Below are positions 27,204 to 35,942 of a stretch of 56,676 nucleotides of DNA, piece after piece. How positions within the stretch are numbered: position 1 is the first letter of the stretch; each line of letters begins with the position of its first letter. The notes below the pieces were generated by a model that ran no database searches, was not told where the DNA came from, and was given only the letters and a program-made list of their open reading frames with translations. The DNA is taken from contig JAURZV010000006.1 in NCBI GenBank assembly GCA_030653175.1, forward strand, positions 1 through 56,676, written 5' to 3'. The translations under genes were made by a program, and so were the position numbers. Source of the stretch: Methylobacter sp. Its GTDB lineage: Bacteria > Pseudomonadota > Gammaproteobacteria > Methylococcales > Methylomonadaceae.

Positions 27204-29423
27204 TTAGCCTGCTACCAACAGCTTCTCGAATTCATCAGCGGCCACCGGTCTCGAAAACAGATAACCTTGTCCATAATCGCAACCGGCGGCAATCAGTAAA
27301 TCGCACTGCTCCTGCGTTTCTATGCCTTCTGCGATAACCTTGATGCCCAACTTATGCGCCATCACAATTATCGCTTCGCACAGCGCCAGATCATTGGCAT
27401 CGGGACCGAGGTTGCGGATGAACGACTGGTCAATCTTGAGATAGTCGATGTCGAATTTCTTCAGGTAGGATAACGAAGAATAACCTGTGCCGAAGTCATC
27501 CAGCGATACCTGAATGCCGGCATCGCGAAAGGCCAACAGTTGACCGGTAATTAAAGCCCCTGCATCCATCAGCAGTCCCTCGGTAATTTCAATGACCACG
27601 CTTTGTCCGGGCAGGCCGAGTTCGCGCAAATGCTCGAACCAGGCCAGATGTCCATTGCCCTCTTTTTGAAATTGCACGGGCGATTTGTTAATGCTGACCT
27701 GGAACTGGTCATGGTGTTTTGTACGCCATTGCGCCGCCTGTTGCGCCGCCTCGCGAAACACCCACTCACCGATGTCGATGATCATGCCGGTTGCTTCGGC
27801 GACCGGGATAAAATCAGCCGGACTGATCAAACCGCGGGTCGGATGCTGCCAGCGAATCAGCGCCTCCGCCTTGTGGATGGAGCCGCCGGTCAATTCCACA
27901 ATCGGCTGGTAAGCCAGCCGGAACTGGCGTTCGGCCAGTGCATTGCGCAGGTCATTGATCAGCCGCATTCTGGTCAGGGCTGCTTCCTGCATTGAGATGG
28001 TAAAGTAGTGACGGCAGTTGCGGCCCTGATCCTTTGCGGCATACATGGCCTGATCGGCATTTTTTATCAGCGCGTCGATGTCATCGGTATCTTCAGGAAA
28101 CAAGGTGATGCCGATACTGACTGATACATAAGCAATTTCACCCGCTAACTCGAACGGTTTGGTCAGCTGACACAGGATGTCCTGAGCAAGACGTTCAATA
28201 CTGTCTTGCTCTTGCAATTCAGCCAGAATAATAGTGAATTCATCGCCGCCCAGACGTGCAACGGTGTCGGTATTGCGAACGCAATTGAGCAGGCGTTGCG
28301 CCATCTCCTTGAGCAGCAGGTCGCCTTTGCAATGCCCCAGCGTATCGTTTACATCCTTGAAATGATCGAGATCGAGAAACAGCAATGCCAGCGGCAGGCC
28401 CACTCGCCGGGATTTTTTCATTTCCTGCGCCAGCCGCTCGTAAAACAGGTGGCGGTTGGGCAGTCCGGTCAACGAGTCGAAGTTAGCCTGCTGCCAGATG
28501 GTTTGTTCCGCATGTTTCTGATCGGTGATATCCGAGAACGTCGCGACCCGATGCCGTACCTTGCTTTGATCGTCGTAGACAGTGTTGATCGTCAACCATT
28601 CAAGGTATGTTTCGCCGTTCTTGCGCCGGTTCCATATTTCACCCTGCCAATGCCCTGTTGCTTCCAGTGCATGCCACATGATCTGGTAGAACGCTTCGTT
28701 TTGCTGCCCTGACTTTAGCAGCGTTGTGGATTGACCGACGGCCTCCTGTAATGAGTATCCGGTCAATTCCGTGAAGGCCGGATTGACGGTGACAATCCGG
28801 TTATCGGCATCGGCGACCATGATAGCTTCGCCAATCGCCTGATAAACCAGGTTCGCGAGTTTCAGTTTCTCTTCATTGCCTTTACGCTCGGTAATATCGA
28901 CGAGTATCACGCGACAGGTCTGGCCGTCATCATTGGCAATGGCTTCGAACTGTATAATCAGCGTTGGGCTCCGGTCGACAGGAAGCAGGGTCAGTTCGCA
29001 GCTTTGAGCCGTTCTGCCGACAAATACGCCGGACAGGAAATCGTTGAAAACGGGCAAGGAATCAATGCTGATAAAACTTGAAAAGCGTTGCTGTTTTAGC
29101 TGCGAACGGAATATCCCCAACTGCCTGGCGGCCTTAAGATTGATCTGATGGATAGCGCCGAAGCAATCCAGCGTAAGATAGCCGACCGGCGCCATGTCAT
29201 AGAGTTCGGTGTAACGTTCCAGGCTCGCTTCAACTTCAGTCTGCGCGATAAGCAGTTCCTCATTTTGCATTTCCAGCTCGATCTGGTGAACCTGTAATTC
29301 GTGCAGCAGTTTTTTTGCATCCATTTCAATGCCGGATACGGTTGACTGTCGTTGGGCAAGCTGTTGATTGGCGCGTCGGCGCAGGTTATCGGCATCGGTA
29401 AATTGTTTGATTTTTTTTGTCAC
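27204..29423 (-). CDS. PAS-PAS-GGDEF-EAL cyclic-di-GMP signalling protein
   Basis: This 739-residue protein appears cytosolic. An N-terminal coiled coil (about 10-70, rich in LLHELQVHQIELEMQNEEL) is followed by PAS domains at about 75-185 and 195-320 (ITERK and FSDITDQKHAEQT end them). A GGDEF domain with intact LGGDEF (392-396) follows, then an EAL domain with EALIRW (from 520), EITEG, DDFGTGYSSLSYL and AEGIET. Both catalytic motifs look competent, so it may be bifunctional in c-di-GMP synthesis and breakdown. No transmembrane segment is visible, so the PAS domains are probably cytosolic sensors. The start sits at a clear ATG with upstream purines. It lies downstream of a CheB-CheR hybrid gene on the same strand, separated by repeats. 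Confidence 0.9.
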   Translation of the reverse strand: MTKKIKQFTDADNLRRRANQQLAQRQSTVSGIEMDAKKLLHELQVHQIELEMQNEELLIAQTEVEASLERYTELYDMAPVGYLTLDCFGAIHQINLKAARQLGIFRSQLKQQRFSSFISIDSLPVFNDFLSGVFVGRTAQSCELTLLPVDRSPTLIIQFEAIANDDGQTCRVILVDITERKGNEEKLKLANLVYQAIGEAIMVADADNRIVTVNPAFTELTGYSLQEAVGQSTTLLKSGQQNEAFYQIMWHALEATGHWQGEIWNRRKNGETYLEWLTINTVYDDQSKVRHRVATFSDITDQKHAEQTIWQQANFDSLTGLPNRHLFYERLAQEMKKSRRVGLPLALLFLDLDHFKDVNDTLGHCKGDLLLKEMAQRLLNCVRNTDTVARLGGDEFTIILAELQEQDSIERLAQDILCQLTKPFELAGEIAYVSVSIGITLFPEDTDDIDALIKNADQAMYAAKDQGRNCRHYFTISMQEAALTRMRLINDLRNALAERQFRLAYQPIVELTGGSIHKAEALIRWQHPTRGLISPADFIPVAEATGMIIDIGEWVFREAAQQAAQWRTKHHDQFQVSINKSPVQFQKEGNGHLAWFEHLRELGLPGQSVVIEITEGLLMDAGALITGQLLAFRDAGIQVSLDDFGTGYSSLSYLKKFDIDYLKIDQSFIRNLGPDANDLALCEAIIVMAHKLGIKVIAEGIETQEQCDLLIAAGCDYGQGYLFSRPVAADEFEKLLVAG

Positions 29424-29540
29424 ACGTTCTCTCTGTCCATCGTGAATATTCCAATATTTTTTGCAAGGTATTATAGACTGATGTCACTCACGCTAAGGAG
29501 TTTTTTTAGCACGAAGAAAACGAAAGCGCGTAGGTAGGGT

Positions 29541-29571
29541 TAGTTCGTAGTTCGTAGTTCGTAGTTCGTAG
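29541..29571. repeat. Heptamer tandem repeat (about 4.4 copies)
   Basis: The unit TAGTTCG is repeated four times plus a partial unit. It lies just upstream of the GGDEF-EAL gene start (on the far side of its promoter region) and merges into a larger palindrome. It is a short slippage-prone array without coding potential. Confidence 0.8.
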
Positions 29572-29647
29572 GTCGGGTTAGCGATAGCGTAACCCGACAT
29601 TTTGCGAGTGTGTGTCGGGTTACGGCTAGCGCCTAACCCGACCTACG
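29567..29647. repeat. Double palindrome of GTAGGTCGGGTTA type
   Basis: Outer arms CGTAGGTCGGGTTA (29567-29580) and their exact complement (29634-29647) enclose a second inverted pair, CGTAACCCGACA and TGTCGGGTTACG. The DNA could fold as a cruciform with two hairpins. It is an interspersed repeat in an intergenic region. Confidence 0.75.
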
Positions 29648-29670
29648 CTTCTGGAGCAAAACAGACTTTT

Positions 29671-29808
29671 CTCGTTCCTACGCGCCGCGTGGGAATGCAG
29701 TCAAGGCGCGCTGCGCCGCGCCGCGAGTCACGGTTTTAAATATAGGCCGGGCAAATCGGGACGCGGCGCGTCCTGCAATGCATTCCCACGCAGCGCGTGG
29801 GAACGAGG
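29671..29808. repeat. REP/BIME pair
   Basis: Two REP units face each other: CTCGTTCCTACGCGCCGCG on the left and GCAGCGCGTGGGAACGAG on the right, each followed inward by GGAATGCAG/TGCATTCC and GC-rich arms. It has the same architecture as the pairs in the APE operon. No gene is present. Confidence 0.8.
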
Positions 29809-29836
29809 AAAACTACTACAAATAAATCTACAGCGG

Positions 29837-29940
29837 GACGGGGTTTGTAACCCCGTCCATCACGTTTTAACAGACTGATAATAAATAGAAACGTTACGAA
29901 ACGGCTTGCGCGACAATCGCGGCTAAAGCCGCTCCCGCAG
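29837..29940. repeat. Two further intergenic palindromes before the CheB-CheR gene end
   Basis: GACGGGG-TTTGTAA-CCCCGTC forms a hairpin at 29837-29857. At 29908-29940 there is a copy of the repeat containing CGCGGCTAAAGCCGCTCCC, which also occurs in related form inside topB (34587-34633). Confidence 0.65.
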
Positions 29941-29958
29941 TAAAACCGATAATCAATG

Positions 29959-32886
29959 CTACAAATAAATTCCAGGTGTGGAATTATCATCTGTGCCTGT
30001 ATTTTCCTGCCGCACAGATCCCGCTTTCTTCTTATGGTGAGTAATGACCGTGCGGATAGCGACATACTGATACGGTTTGCCTTTCGCGTTTAAAAAAGGA
30101 ACGATAGTGGTGTCTACCCAATAAAGCGAACCGTCTTTGGCGCGATTACGGATTTCCCCCTTCCAGATATGCCCGTGAGCAATGGTCTGCCACAGGTTGT
30201 GCATGAACGCCTTGGAGTGATACCCCGAATTGATAATACGGTGATCCTGTCCGAGCAGTTCTTCGCGCGAATACTTGGAGATGTCGCAGAACTTGTCATT
30301 CACATAGGTGATCTCGCCTTTCCGGTCGGTAATCGCCACAATCGCGTGTTCATTCAGCGCCAGCTCAAGATTTTTGGCGAGACTGATGTCGACAAACGTA
30401 ATTACCACGCCGTCTATTACATTATCCATGGTGCGGTAAGGCATGATGCGCACATCAAACCAGCGTCCGTCATGGGTCTGAATTTGCTTATCCGAAACCA
30501 CCAGCGTACGCAGCACTTCTGTTGCATCCTGCTGTAGCAGAGGATAGTCCAAATCGGTCGCGATGTCGGATAACGGCCGCCCTTCGTCTTGAGGCAACAG
30601 CCTGAATATCTGCGTGGTGTGGGCGGTAAATCGCCGCAAATGCAATTTGTTGTTGAGAAATACCGTGGCAATTTCGGTACTGTTAAGCAGGTTCTGCATG
30701 TCGTTGTTGACCCATTGCAACGCATCCAGTTTGGCTTGCAACTCCGCATTCACAGTCAGCATTTCCTCGTGCACTGACTGCATTTCTTCCTTGGAAATGA
30801 GCATTTCCTGATTTGCAAACTGACTCTCTTCATGGCTGGCTTTGAGTTCTTCCTGCAAAAACTGTATTTCATCGCGCAAGATCTGTATTTCCAGCCGGGC
30901 CTGTTGCAGTGCTTCTGGCGGCGCGAGCTTGGCGGTGCGTTTGCGGGTACGCGCTGTCGCGACGTCGGTAAACACGATGATGACCTTGCCGCGCAATGCC
31001 TGTACTTGCTCGATAGCTTGTACGGTCACATTGACAGTATGCGTACCGCTTTCGCCTGTTATCTGCAGGCCTTCCAGGTGTACCGCTAATTGCTGCAATG
31101 CCATCCGGATTGAACCCGTTAGTGCCTGACGCAAGCCCTCCCGCGCCATCGCATGGATATTCAGGTTGGCTTTACCGGCAGAAGGCTCCAGATACTTACC
31201 GGTGTGACCGCTAAAATAAAGAATGTCGCCCTCGGCGTTAACCAGCACCGCTGCCGGGGCGTAATGCGCAAGTAATAACTGATCCATCAGTTGTTGCAGA
31301 TTGACAGGCAGGCCGGCGTCATCAACTGTCTGCCTGGCGGCAGGCACAGCGGTAAAATGTTTATTTGGAAAGTTCACTTCAGGCTTCGGCAAAGGGTTGT
31401 CAATACGCCGGTAGAGCCGCACCTTGGCCTTCACCGGCGTAAACAGATAGCCGAAATTGCCGGTACTTTCGGCAGAACCCAGCAACAGCAAGCCATGCGG
31501 ATTTAGCGCATAGTGAAACAGCGGCAGCAACTTTTCCTGCAAATCAACGGAAAAATAGATGAGCAGGTTGCGGCAACTTATTGTATCCAACCGGGTAAAC
31601 GGCGGATCAGTGATGATATTCTGCTGCGCAAAAATGATCATTTCGCAGACTTCATGTTTTATCCGGTAACCGTTATTTTCGGCGTTAAAGTAGCGGGCCA
31701 GACGCTCCGGCGAAACATCGGCGACGCTATGGGCCGCGTAAAATCCCTGGCGTGCATGAGCTATCGCATCCGCATCGAGGTCGGTAGCAAAAATCTGCAG
31801 CGAGAAGTGTGCGCCAGGCTTGGCCTGTTCGATCGCTTCAATGAATATGATTGCCAGCGTATAAGCTTCCTCGCCGGTAGAACAGGCGGGCACCCACACC
31901 CTTATTGTCTTGCCGTCCGGGTAGCTTGCCAGCAGCGCGGGTATCGCGTCGGTTATTAGAGTGTCCCATACCGCCGGATTGCGAAAAAAGCCGGTAACGC
32001 CAATCAACAATTCCTTGAACAATAAATCCTGCTCCTGCGGGTTTTCGCGCAGATAACGCACATAAGTGGCGATATGATCGAGCTGGTGCAGCTCCATACG
32101 CCGCTCAATACGGCGACATATCGTACTTTTCTTGTACAGCGAAAAATCATTGCCGGTCCGGACGCGCAGCAGCACGGCAATTTTTTCCAGAGCGCTCAGG
32201 GAGCTGTCTTCCAATAGCTGCCCTGAACCGGCAAAAGCATCTCTGTTGGGATGCTGGAGATAATTGATGATGTGCGCAGGCAGTTCTGCCGCAGTGCCGA
32301 TAATATTGGCTAACCCCGCATCAATAACGCTACGCGGCATACTGTCGTATTTGGCGTCGCTAGGATCCTGTGCCAGTACCAGACCGGATTTTTCCTTGAT
32401 GGCGCGCAGACCCAGCATGCCATCCGAACCCATGCCCGAAAGCAGAATGCCGATGCTTTGATCGCGCCGGTCTTCGGCCAGGCTACGAAAAAAAGCATCG
32501 ATAGGCAGGCGTAATCCGCGCGGTGTAACCGGGTCGAGCAGATAAAGCGTGCCGTGCAGGATGGACAGCTCTTTATTCGGAGGATTTACATAAATGCAAT
32601 CCGGTTTTATTTTCATGCGATTTTGGGCTTCTAATACCGTCATCGCCGTTGTGCGTTGCAGCAATTCGACCATCATGCCTTTGTGGTTGGGATCGAGATG
32701 CTGAATGACGACAAAAGCGACACCCATGTTATCAGGCACATGACTGAAAAATTGTTCGAGCGCTTCAAGCCCGCCGGCCGAGGCTCCGATACCTGCGATC
32801 GGCAGTAACCTGTCCTCACAGAGGTAAGCAAGATCAGTCGTGGTGTCCGGAGAGAATGGGCCGTGAACGGCGGTTGATTTATTCAT
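29959..32886 (-). CDS. CheB-CheR-PAS hybrid chemotaxis/signalling protein
   Basis: The product has 975 residues. A CheB methylesterase domain (about 28-215) keeps its triad: Ser36 in GASAGG, His63 in IQHLDPNH and Asp155 in GMGSDG. A CheR methyltransferase domain (about 235-490) has [17 protein letters not shown] (SAM site) and [10 protein letters not shown] long coiled coil (about 655-730, [20 protein letters not shown]) precedes two PAS domains (about 735-855 and 860-960). There is no receiver domain and no kinase domain. Such hybrids are thought to link methylation-type signalling to PAS sensing, but the substrate is unknown. The neighbouring GGDEF-EAL gene suggests a shared regulatory circuit. 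Confidence 0.88.
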   Translation of the reverse strand: MNKSTAVHGPFSPDTTTDLAYLCEDRLLPIAGIGASAGGLEALEQFFSHVPDNMGVAFVVIQHLDPNHKGMMVELLQRTTAMTVLEAQNRMKIKPDCIYVNPPNKELSILHGTLYLLDPVTPRGLRLPIDAFFRSLAEDRRDQSIGILLSGMGSDGMLGLRAIKEKSGLVLAQDPSDAKYDSMPRSVIDAGLANIIGTAAELPAHIINYLQHPNRDAFAGSGQLLEDSSLSALEKIAVLLRVRTGNDFSLYKKSTICRRIERRMELHQLDHIATYVRYLRENPQEQDLLFKELLIGVTGFFRNPAVWDTLITDAIPALLASYPDGKTIRVWVPACSTGEEAYTLAIIFIEAIEQAKPGAHFSLQIFATDLDADAIAHARQGFYAAHSVADVSPERLARYFNAENNGYRIKHEVCEMIIFAQQNIITDPPFTRLDTISCRNLLIYFSVDLQEKLLPLFHYALNPHGLLLLGSAESTGNFGYLFTPVKAKVRLYRRIDNPLPKPEVNFPNKHFTAVPAARQTVDDAGLPVNLQQLMDQLLLAHYAPAAVLVNAEGDILYFSGHTGKYLEPSAGKANLNIHAMAREGLRQALTGSIRMALQQLAVHLEGLQITGESGTHTVNVTVQAIEQVQALRGKVIIVFTDVATARTRKRTAKLAPPEALQQARLEIQILRDEIQFLQEELKASHEESQFANQEMLISKEEMQSVHEEMLTVNAELQAKLDALQWVNNDMQNLLNSTEIATVFLNNKLHLRRFTAHTTQIFRLLPQDEGRPLSDIATDLDYPLLQQDATEVLRTLVVSDKQIQTHDGRWFDVRIMPYRTMDNVIDGVVITFVDISLAKNLELALNEHAIVAITDRKGEITYVNDKFCDISKYSREELLGQDHRIINSGYHSKAFMHNLWQTIAHGHIWKGEIRNRAKDGSLYWVDTTIVPFLNAKGKPYQYVAIRTVITHHKKKAGSVRQENTGTDDNSTPGIYL

Positions 32887-33038
32887 GCAGGATTCCTAGT
32901 ATCTTTATGGTCGATTGTATGGCCGCTTATACTTTTTGCTTGTCAAAACCCGGTTTATTCCTCGTTGTTGATGTGCAATGAGTATATGTTACACCGCCCC
33001 TTCTGAAGCTGTTTAAAAACAGGAAAACTCAAGATTGC

Positions 33039-33116
33039 AATAGTTTCACTTAACCCGGAAAATCATTTCTATTAACGCCCGCCAAAAACCATTTCAACTT
33101 TACCGTCGACCAGTTT
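33039..33116. repeat. Outer copy of a 78 bp direct repeat (duplicated topB 3' end)
   Basis: This stretch is identical over 78 bp to 33455-33532, which contains the last codons and stop of topB. The two copies flank the repeat cluster at 33117-33454. This outer copy carries a topB tail without the rest of the gene, so it is noncoding. Confidence 0.95.
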
Positions 33117-33454
33117 TCTCGTTCCCACGCGCCGCACTCATCGTTATACATATCTCGAAGTAGGCCGGAATAAGCCTGTCGGCGCATTAAGCGCAGGACA
33201 GGCGTTTCCGGTATCCTCCCGAGGCTCAGTGCCGGAAACGCCCACCCTTGCTGTCGCCGGGCGGGCTTATTCCGGCCTACCCGAGTTCATCATTCCAGCG
33301 TCCTGCCATTAAGTTAAGCCGAAAATAGTTATAGTTGAATGCCGTGGGCGCGAATTTATTCGCGCGATAAATATTAAAAGACGCGAATAAATTCGCGCCC
33401 ACAATATATTAAACTTTTAACTTAATGGCAGTGACGCGCGGCGTGGGAACGAGG
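33117..33454. repeat. Nested repeat cluster between the two copies of the topB tail
   Basis: The outer boundaries are REP half-sites: CTCGTTCCCACGCGCCGC on the left and GCGGCGTGGGAACGAGG on the right. Inside are a long imperfect palindrome with arms GTAGGCCGGAATAAGCC and GGCTTATTCCGGCCTAC (33163-33281) and then a separate 129 bp element (33303-33431). The left boundary continues as CTCATCGTTATACA, which is also present at the left boundary of the cluster at 44530. Confidence 0.85.
33303..33431. mobile_element. 129 bp MITE-like element with 15 bp terminal inverted repeats
   Basis: The ends are CTGCCATTAAGTTAA and its exact complement TTAACTTAATGGCAG. The interior holds a strong hairpin of GTGGGCGCGAATTTATTCG type and its inverted copy. 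Related copies occur near 27095-27162 (one half, reversed) and 56570-56676 (truncated by the window edge). In all three cases the terminal repeat abuts a REP half-site. Confidence 0.75.
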
Positions 33455-33532
33455 AATAGTTTCACTTAACCCGGAAAATCATTTCTATTAACGCCCGCCA
33501 AAAACCATTTCAACTTTACCGTCGACCAGTTT
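33455..33532. repeat. Inner copy of the 78 bp direct repeat, including the topB stop
   Basis: This is identical to 33039-33116. It contains the final 15 or so codons of topB and its stop at 33488. Perfect identity suggests a recent duplication event linked to arrival of the repeat cluster. Confidence 0.95.
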
Positions 33533-35854
33533 CAGGTTAGCTTCAAACTCCGTGCCTTTGCCGGACTTAAAGCCTTTCAGCATCCCCGTCTCTCCGTTGC
33601 TTAATAATTTTTTAGCCATCGCTGCGGTGATTTTTTTATGCGCGACGGTTTTCCAGATCGCCATTTTGCAGCCGTTGCGCCATTCGCTACAGCTGTAGGC
33701 TTTTACGGTTTCAATGATTTTGCCGTTACATAACGGGCAATCGGCAATGGCTTCTTTTACGAATGGCCGCTGCCCCGACTCGGTTTTGCTAACCCCTGCT
33801 TCGCCCTGTTTATTGAGGGTCAGTTGGGCGTTAAATACTTCATCATTCAGCTTGATCGCGTAACTGTGCAGGGTTCGGGTGTTTTGTAACAATTGACAGG
33901 CCATATCCCGAGTGACCGGTACGCCATACAGTTGTTTCCATAGCACAAACCGGCAACCGGCTTTCCAGTCGCTGCAACCGTAGCCTTTCCTGCCTTCGAT
34001 AACGGGATTTTGGCACAACGGGCAGTCGCCCAAACGGTTTTGGTCATAAAGCGGCTTATCCGATTCGTCTTTTATTTTCTGGGTAAACTGGATAATCTCG
34101 GCCATAAACTGATCAGGGTCATAGTCGTTGTGTTCTATTTTTTTGAGTTTGGCTTCCCATTCGCCGGTCATGGCCGCAGATTTTAATCTGTCGTCGGCGA
34201 TGATGGAGATCAAATGCCGCCCCGATTCGGTGCTGAGCAGAGTCTTTTTTTGCCGCTGGATGTAGTTCCGCCTGATTAACACCTCAATAATCGAGGCTCG
34301 GGTTGCCGGCGTGCCAAGACCTTTTTCTTTTAACGCTTCCTTGAGTTGTTCGTCATCGCAGGTCTTACCGGCCGATTCCATGATGCTCAGCAAGCTCGCT
34401 TCGTTATAAGGTTTGGGCGGCGTGGTTTTGCCCTGATTTATCGACGGCTGCTGCGGGCCGGTTTCGCCTTGCACAAAGTTGGGCAGGATTTTCAGCGTTT
34501 TATCGGACTGGCTTGACGCATCGTTTTTGTACAATACCTGCCAGCCGGGCGATTCGATAATCGTGCCGGTGGTTTTGAACTTTACTGTGGGAGCGGCTTT
34601 AGCCGCGCTTGTCGAGACTAAAGTCTCTCCCACAATACTGCCAAGAACAGTGGTGATTTGTTTAATACAGGGCGGATAAAAGGCTGCAATAAACCGCTGG
34701 ACTATCGCTTCGTAAACTTTGGCTTCATGACCCGACAGCGAGCCCGGCAATGCGGTGGTGGGGATAATGGCATGGTGATCGGTTACTTTGGCGTCATTAA
34801 ATATACGGCTGCTCAACGTCAGTTTATCCAGATCGAGCAGCTCAATCTGCTGCTCAAATTTAGAGCGCAATTTCGTCAACAAGGGCTTCATGCCCGGCTT
34901 CATGTCGTTTGTTAAGCAACGGCTGTCGGTACGCGGATAGGTGACGTGTTTTTTCTCGTATAACTGCTGGGCAGAGCTTAAGGTTTGGTCGGCAGTCAGG
35001 CCGTAGCGAATGCTCATGTCTTTTTGCAGATCGGTCAGATCGTACAATAACGGCGGGCTGAGCGATTCCCGCTTGCCTTTGACGTCGGTAATCCGAAAAT
35101 CCCGGCCCGAGATTTGGCTTAACAGGGTTTCTGCATCGGCCTTGTTATCGAATCGCCCGCCGACATATTGAAAATCGGCATCCCGATACAAGGTGTGCAA
35201 TTCCCAGAAATCCTTGGGTATAAAGCTGCTGATGTCCGAATCTTTTTGCACGATAAGCGCCAGTACCGGCGTTTGCACCCTGCCTATCGTCCATAAGCCG
35301 CCTTGCTGACCGAATTTGAGAGTATAAAGCCGCGTGGCATTCAAGCCGACTATCCAGTCCGATTCGCTGCGGCATTTGGCGGCGCGATAAAGTCCGTCAT
35401 AAGCATGCCCCTCCTGCAAGCCTGCAAAGCCTTTGCGTATCGCATCGTCGGTTAAGGAACTGATCCACAGGCGTTTAAACGGTTTTTGCACGCACTCCGC
35501 CCAGGACAAAATGTATCTGAAAATCAACTCCCCTTCCCTTCCCGCATCGGTCGCGCAGATGATTTCGTCGGCTGCCTTGAACAAATGTTTGATGGTGTTC
35601 AGCTGTTTTTGCGCTGAGGCATCGCCCCTGGCTTTTAAGCCGAATTGTTCCGGTATGATGGGCAGGGATTCCAACGACCAGCGTTTCCAGGCTTGGTTAT
35701 ATTCATCCGGTTCTTTCAGTTCAACCAGATGGCCGAACGCCCAGGTAATTTGATAGCCGTTGCCCTCAAAATAACCGTCGCGTTTGTTGCTGATACTCAG
35801 GCACTTGGCTATGTCGCGGGCGACTGAGGGCTTTTCGGTCAGGATGACTTTCAT
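33488..35854 (-). CDS. topB: DNA topoisomerase III with an in-frame repeat insertion
   Basis: This 788-residue type IA topoisomerase decatenates DNA. The Toprim domain shows VILTEKPSVARDIAK at the start, FGHLVEL and CATDAGREGELIFRYIL. The catalytic Tyr lies in THVTYPRTDSR-like KKHVTYPRTDSR (about residue 310). The C-terminus has two Cys-rich repeats (DCPLCQNPV...GYGCSDW and DCPLCNGKI...AYSCSEW), making it longer than the E. coli enzyme (653). A 47 bp palindrome interrupts the region before FKTTGTIIESPGW (residues about 408-423) without breaking the frame. The 3' end is duplicated outside the gene. The ATG at 35854 follows a REP palindrome, and ppnN lies upstream. Confidence 0.92.
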   Translation of the reverse strand: MKVILTEKPSVARDIAKCLSISNKRDGYFEGNGYQITWAFGHLVELKEPDEYNQAWKRWSLESLPIIPEQFGLKARGDASAQKQLNTIKHLFKAADEIICATDAGREGELIFRYILSWAECVQKPFKRLWISSLTDDAIRKGFAGLQEGHAYDGLYRAAKCRSESDWIVGLNATRLYTLKFGQQGGLWTIGRVQTPVLALIVQKDSDISSFIPKDFWELHTLYRDADFQYVGGRFDNKADAETLLSQISGRDFRITDVKGKRESLSPPLLYDLTDLQKDMSIRYGLTADQTLSSAQQLYEKKHVTYPRTDSRCLTNDMKPGMKPLLTKLRSKFEQQIELLDLDKLTLSSRIFNDAKVTDHHAIIPTTALPGSLSGHEAKVYEAIVQRFIAAFYPPCIKQITTVLGSIVGETLVSTSAAKAAPTVKFKTTGTIIESPGWQVLYKNDASSQSDKTLKILPNFVQGETGPQQPSINQGKTTPPKPYNEASLLSIMESAGKTCDDEQLKEALKEKGLGTPATRASIIEVLIRRNYIQRQKKTLLSTESGRHLISIIADDRLKSAAMTGEWEAKLKKIEHNDYDPDQFMAEIIQFTQKIKDESDKPLYDQNRLGDCPLCQNPVIEGRKGYGCSDWKAGCRFVLWKQLYGVPVTRDMACQLLQNTRTLHSYAIKLNDEVFNAQLTLNKQGEAGVSKTESGQRPFVKEAIADCPLCNGKIIETVKAYSCSEWRNGCKMAIWKTVAHKKITAAMAKKLLSNGETGMLKGFKSGKGTEFEANLKLVDGKVEMVFGGR
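34587..34633. repeat. 47 bp palindromic repeat inside topB
   Basis: The arms are GTGGGAG-CGGCTTTAGCCGCG and ACTAAAGTCTCTCCCAC. It is read through in the topB frame as the segment around GETLVSTSAAKAAPTV. A related sequence lies between genes at 29908-29940, which identifies it as a mobile or interspersed repeat rather than native coding DNA. Confidence 0.75.
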
Positions 35855-35884
35855 GATGCTGGTGACGCTCCGGCGTCACGTTTA

Positions 35885-35917
35885 CCCTCGTTCCCACGCG
35901 CTGCGTGGGAACGAGGG
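35885..35917. repeat. Single REP palindrome between ppnN and topB
   Basis: CCCTCGTTCCCACGCG faces CTGCGTGGGAACGAGGG. This near-perfect dyad fills most of the 88 bp between ppnN and topB. It could also affect mRNA stability or act as a terminator for ppnN, but no T-tract follows. Confidence 0.85.
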
Positions 35918-35942
35918 CGAACTTTGCGGTTAAGTAGTTGCA

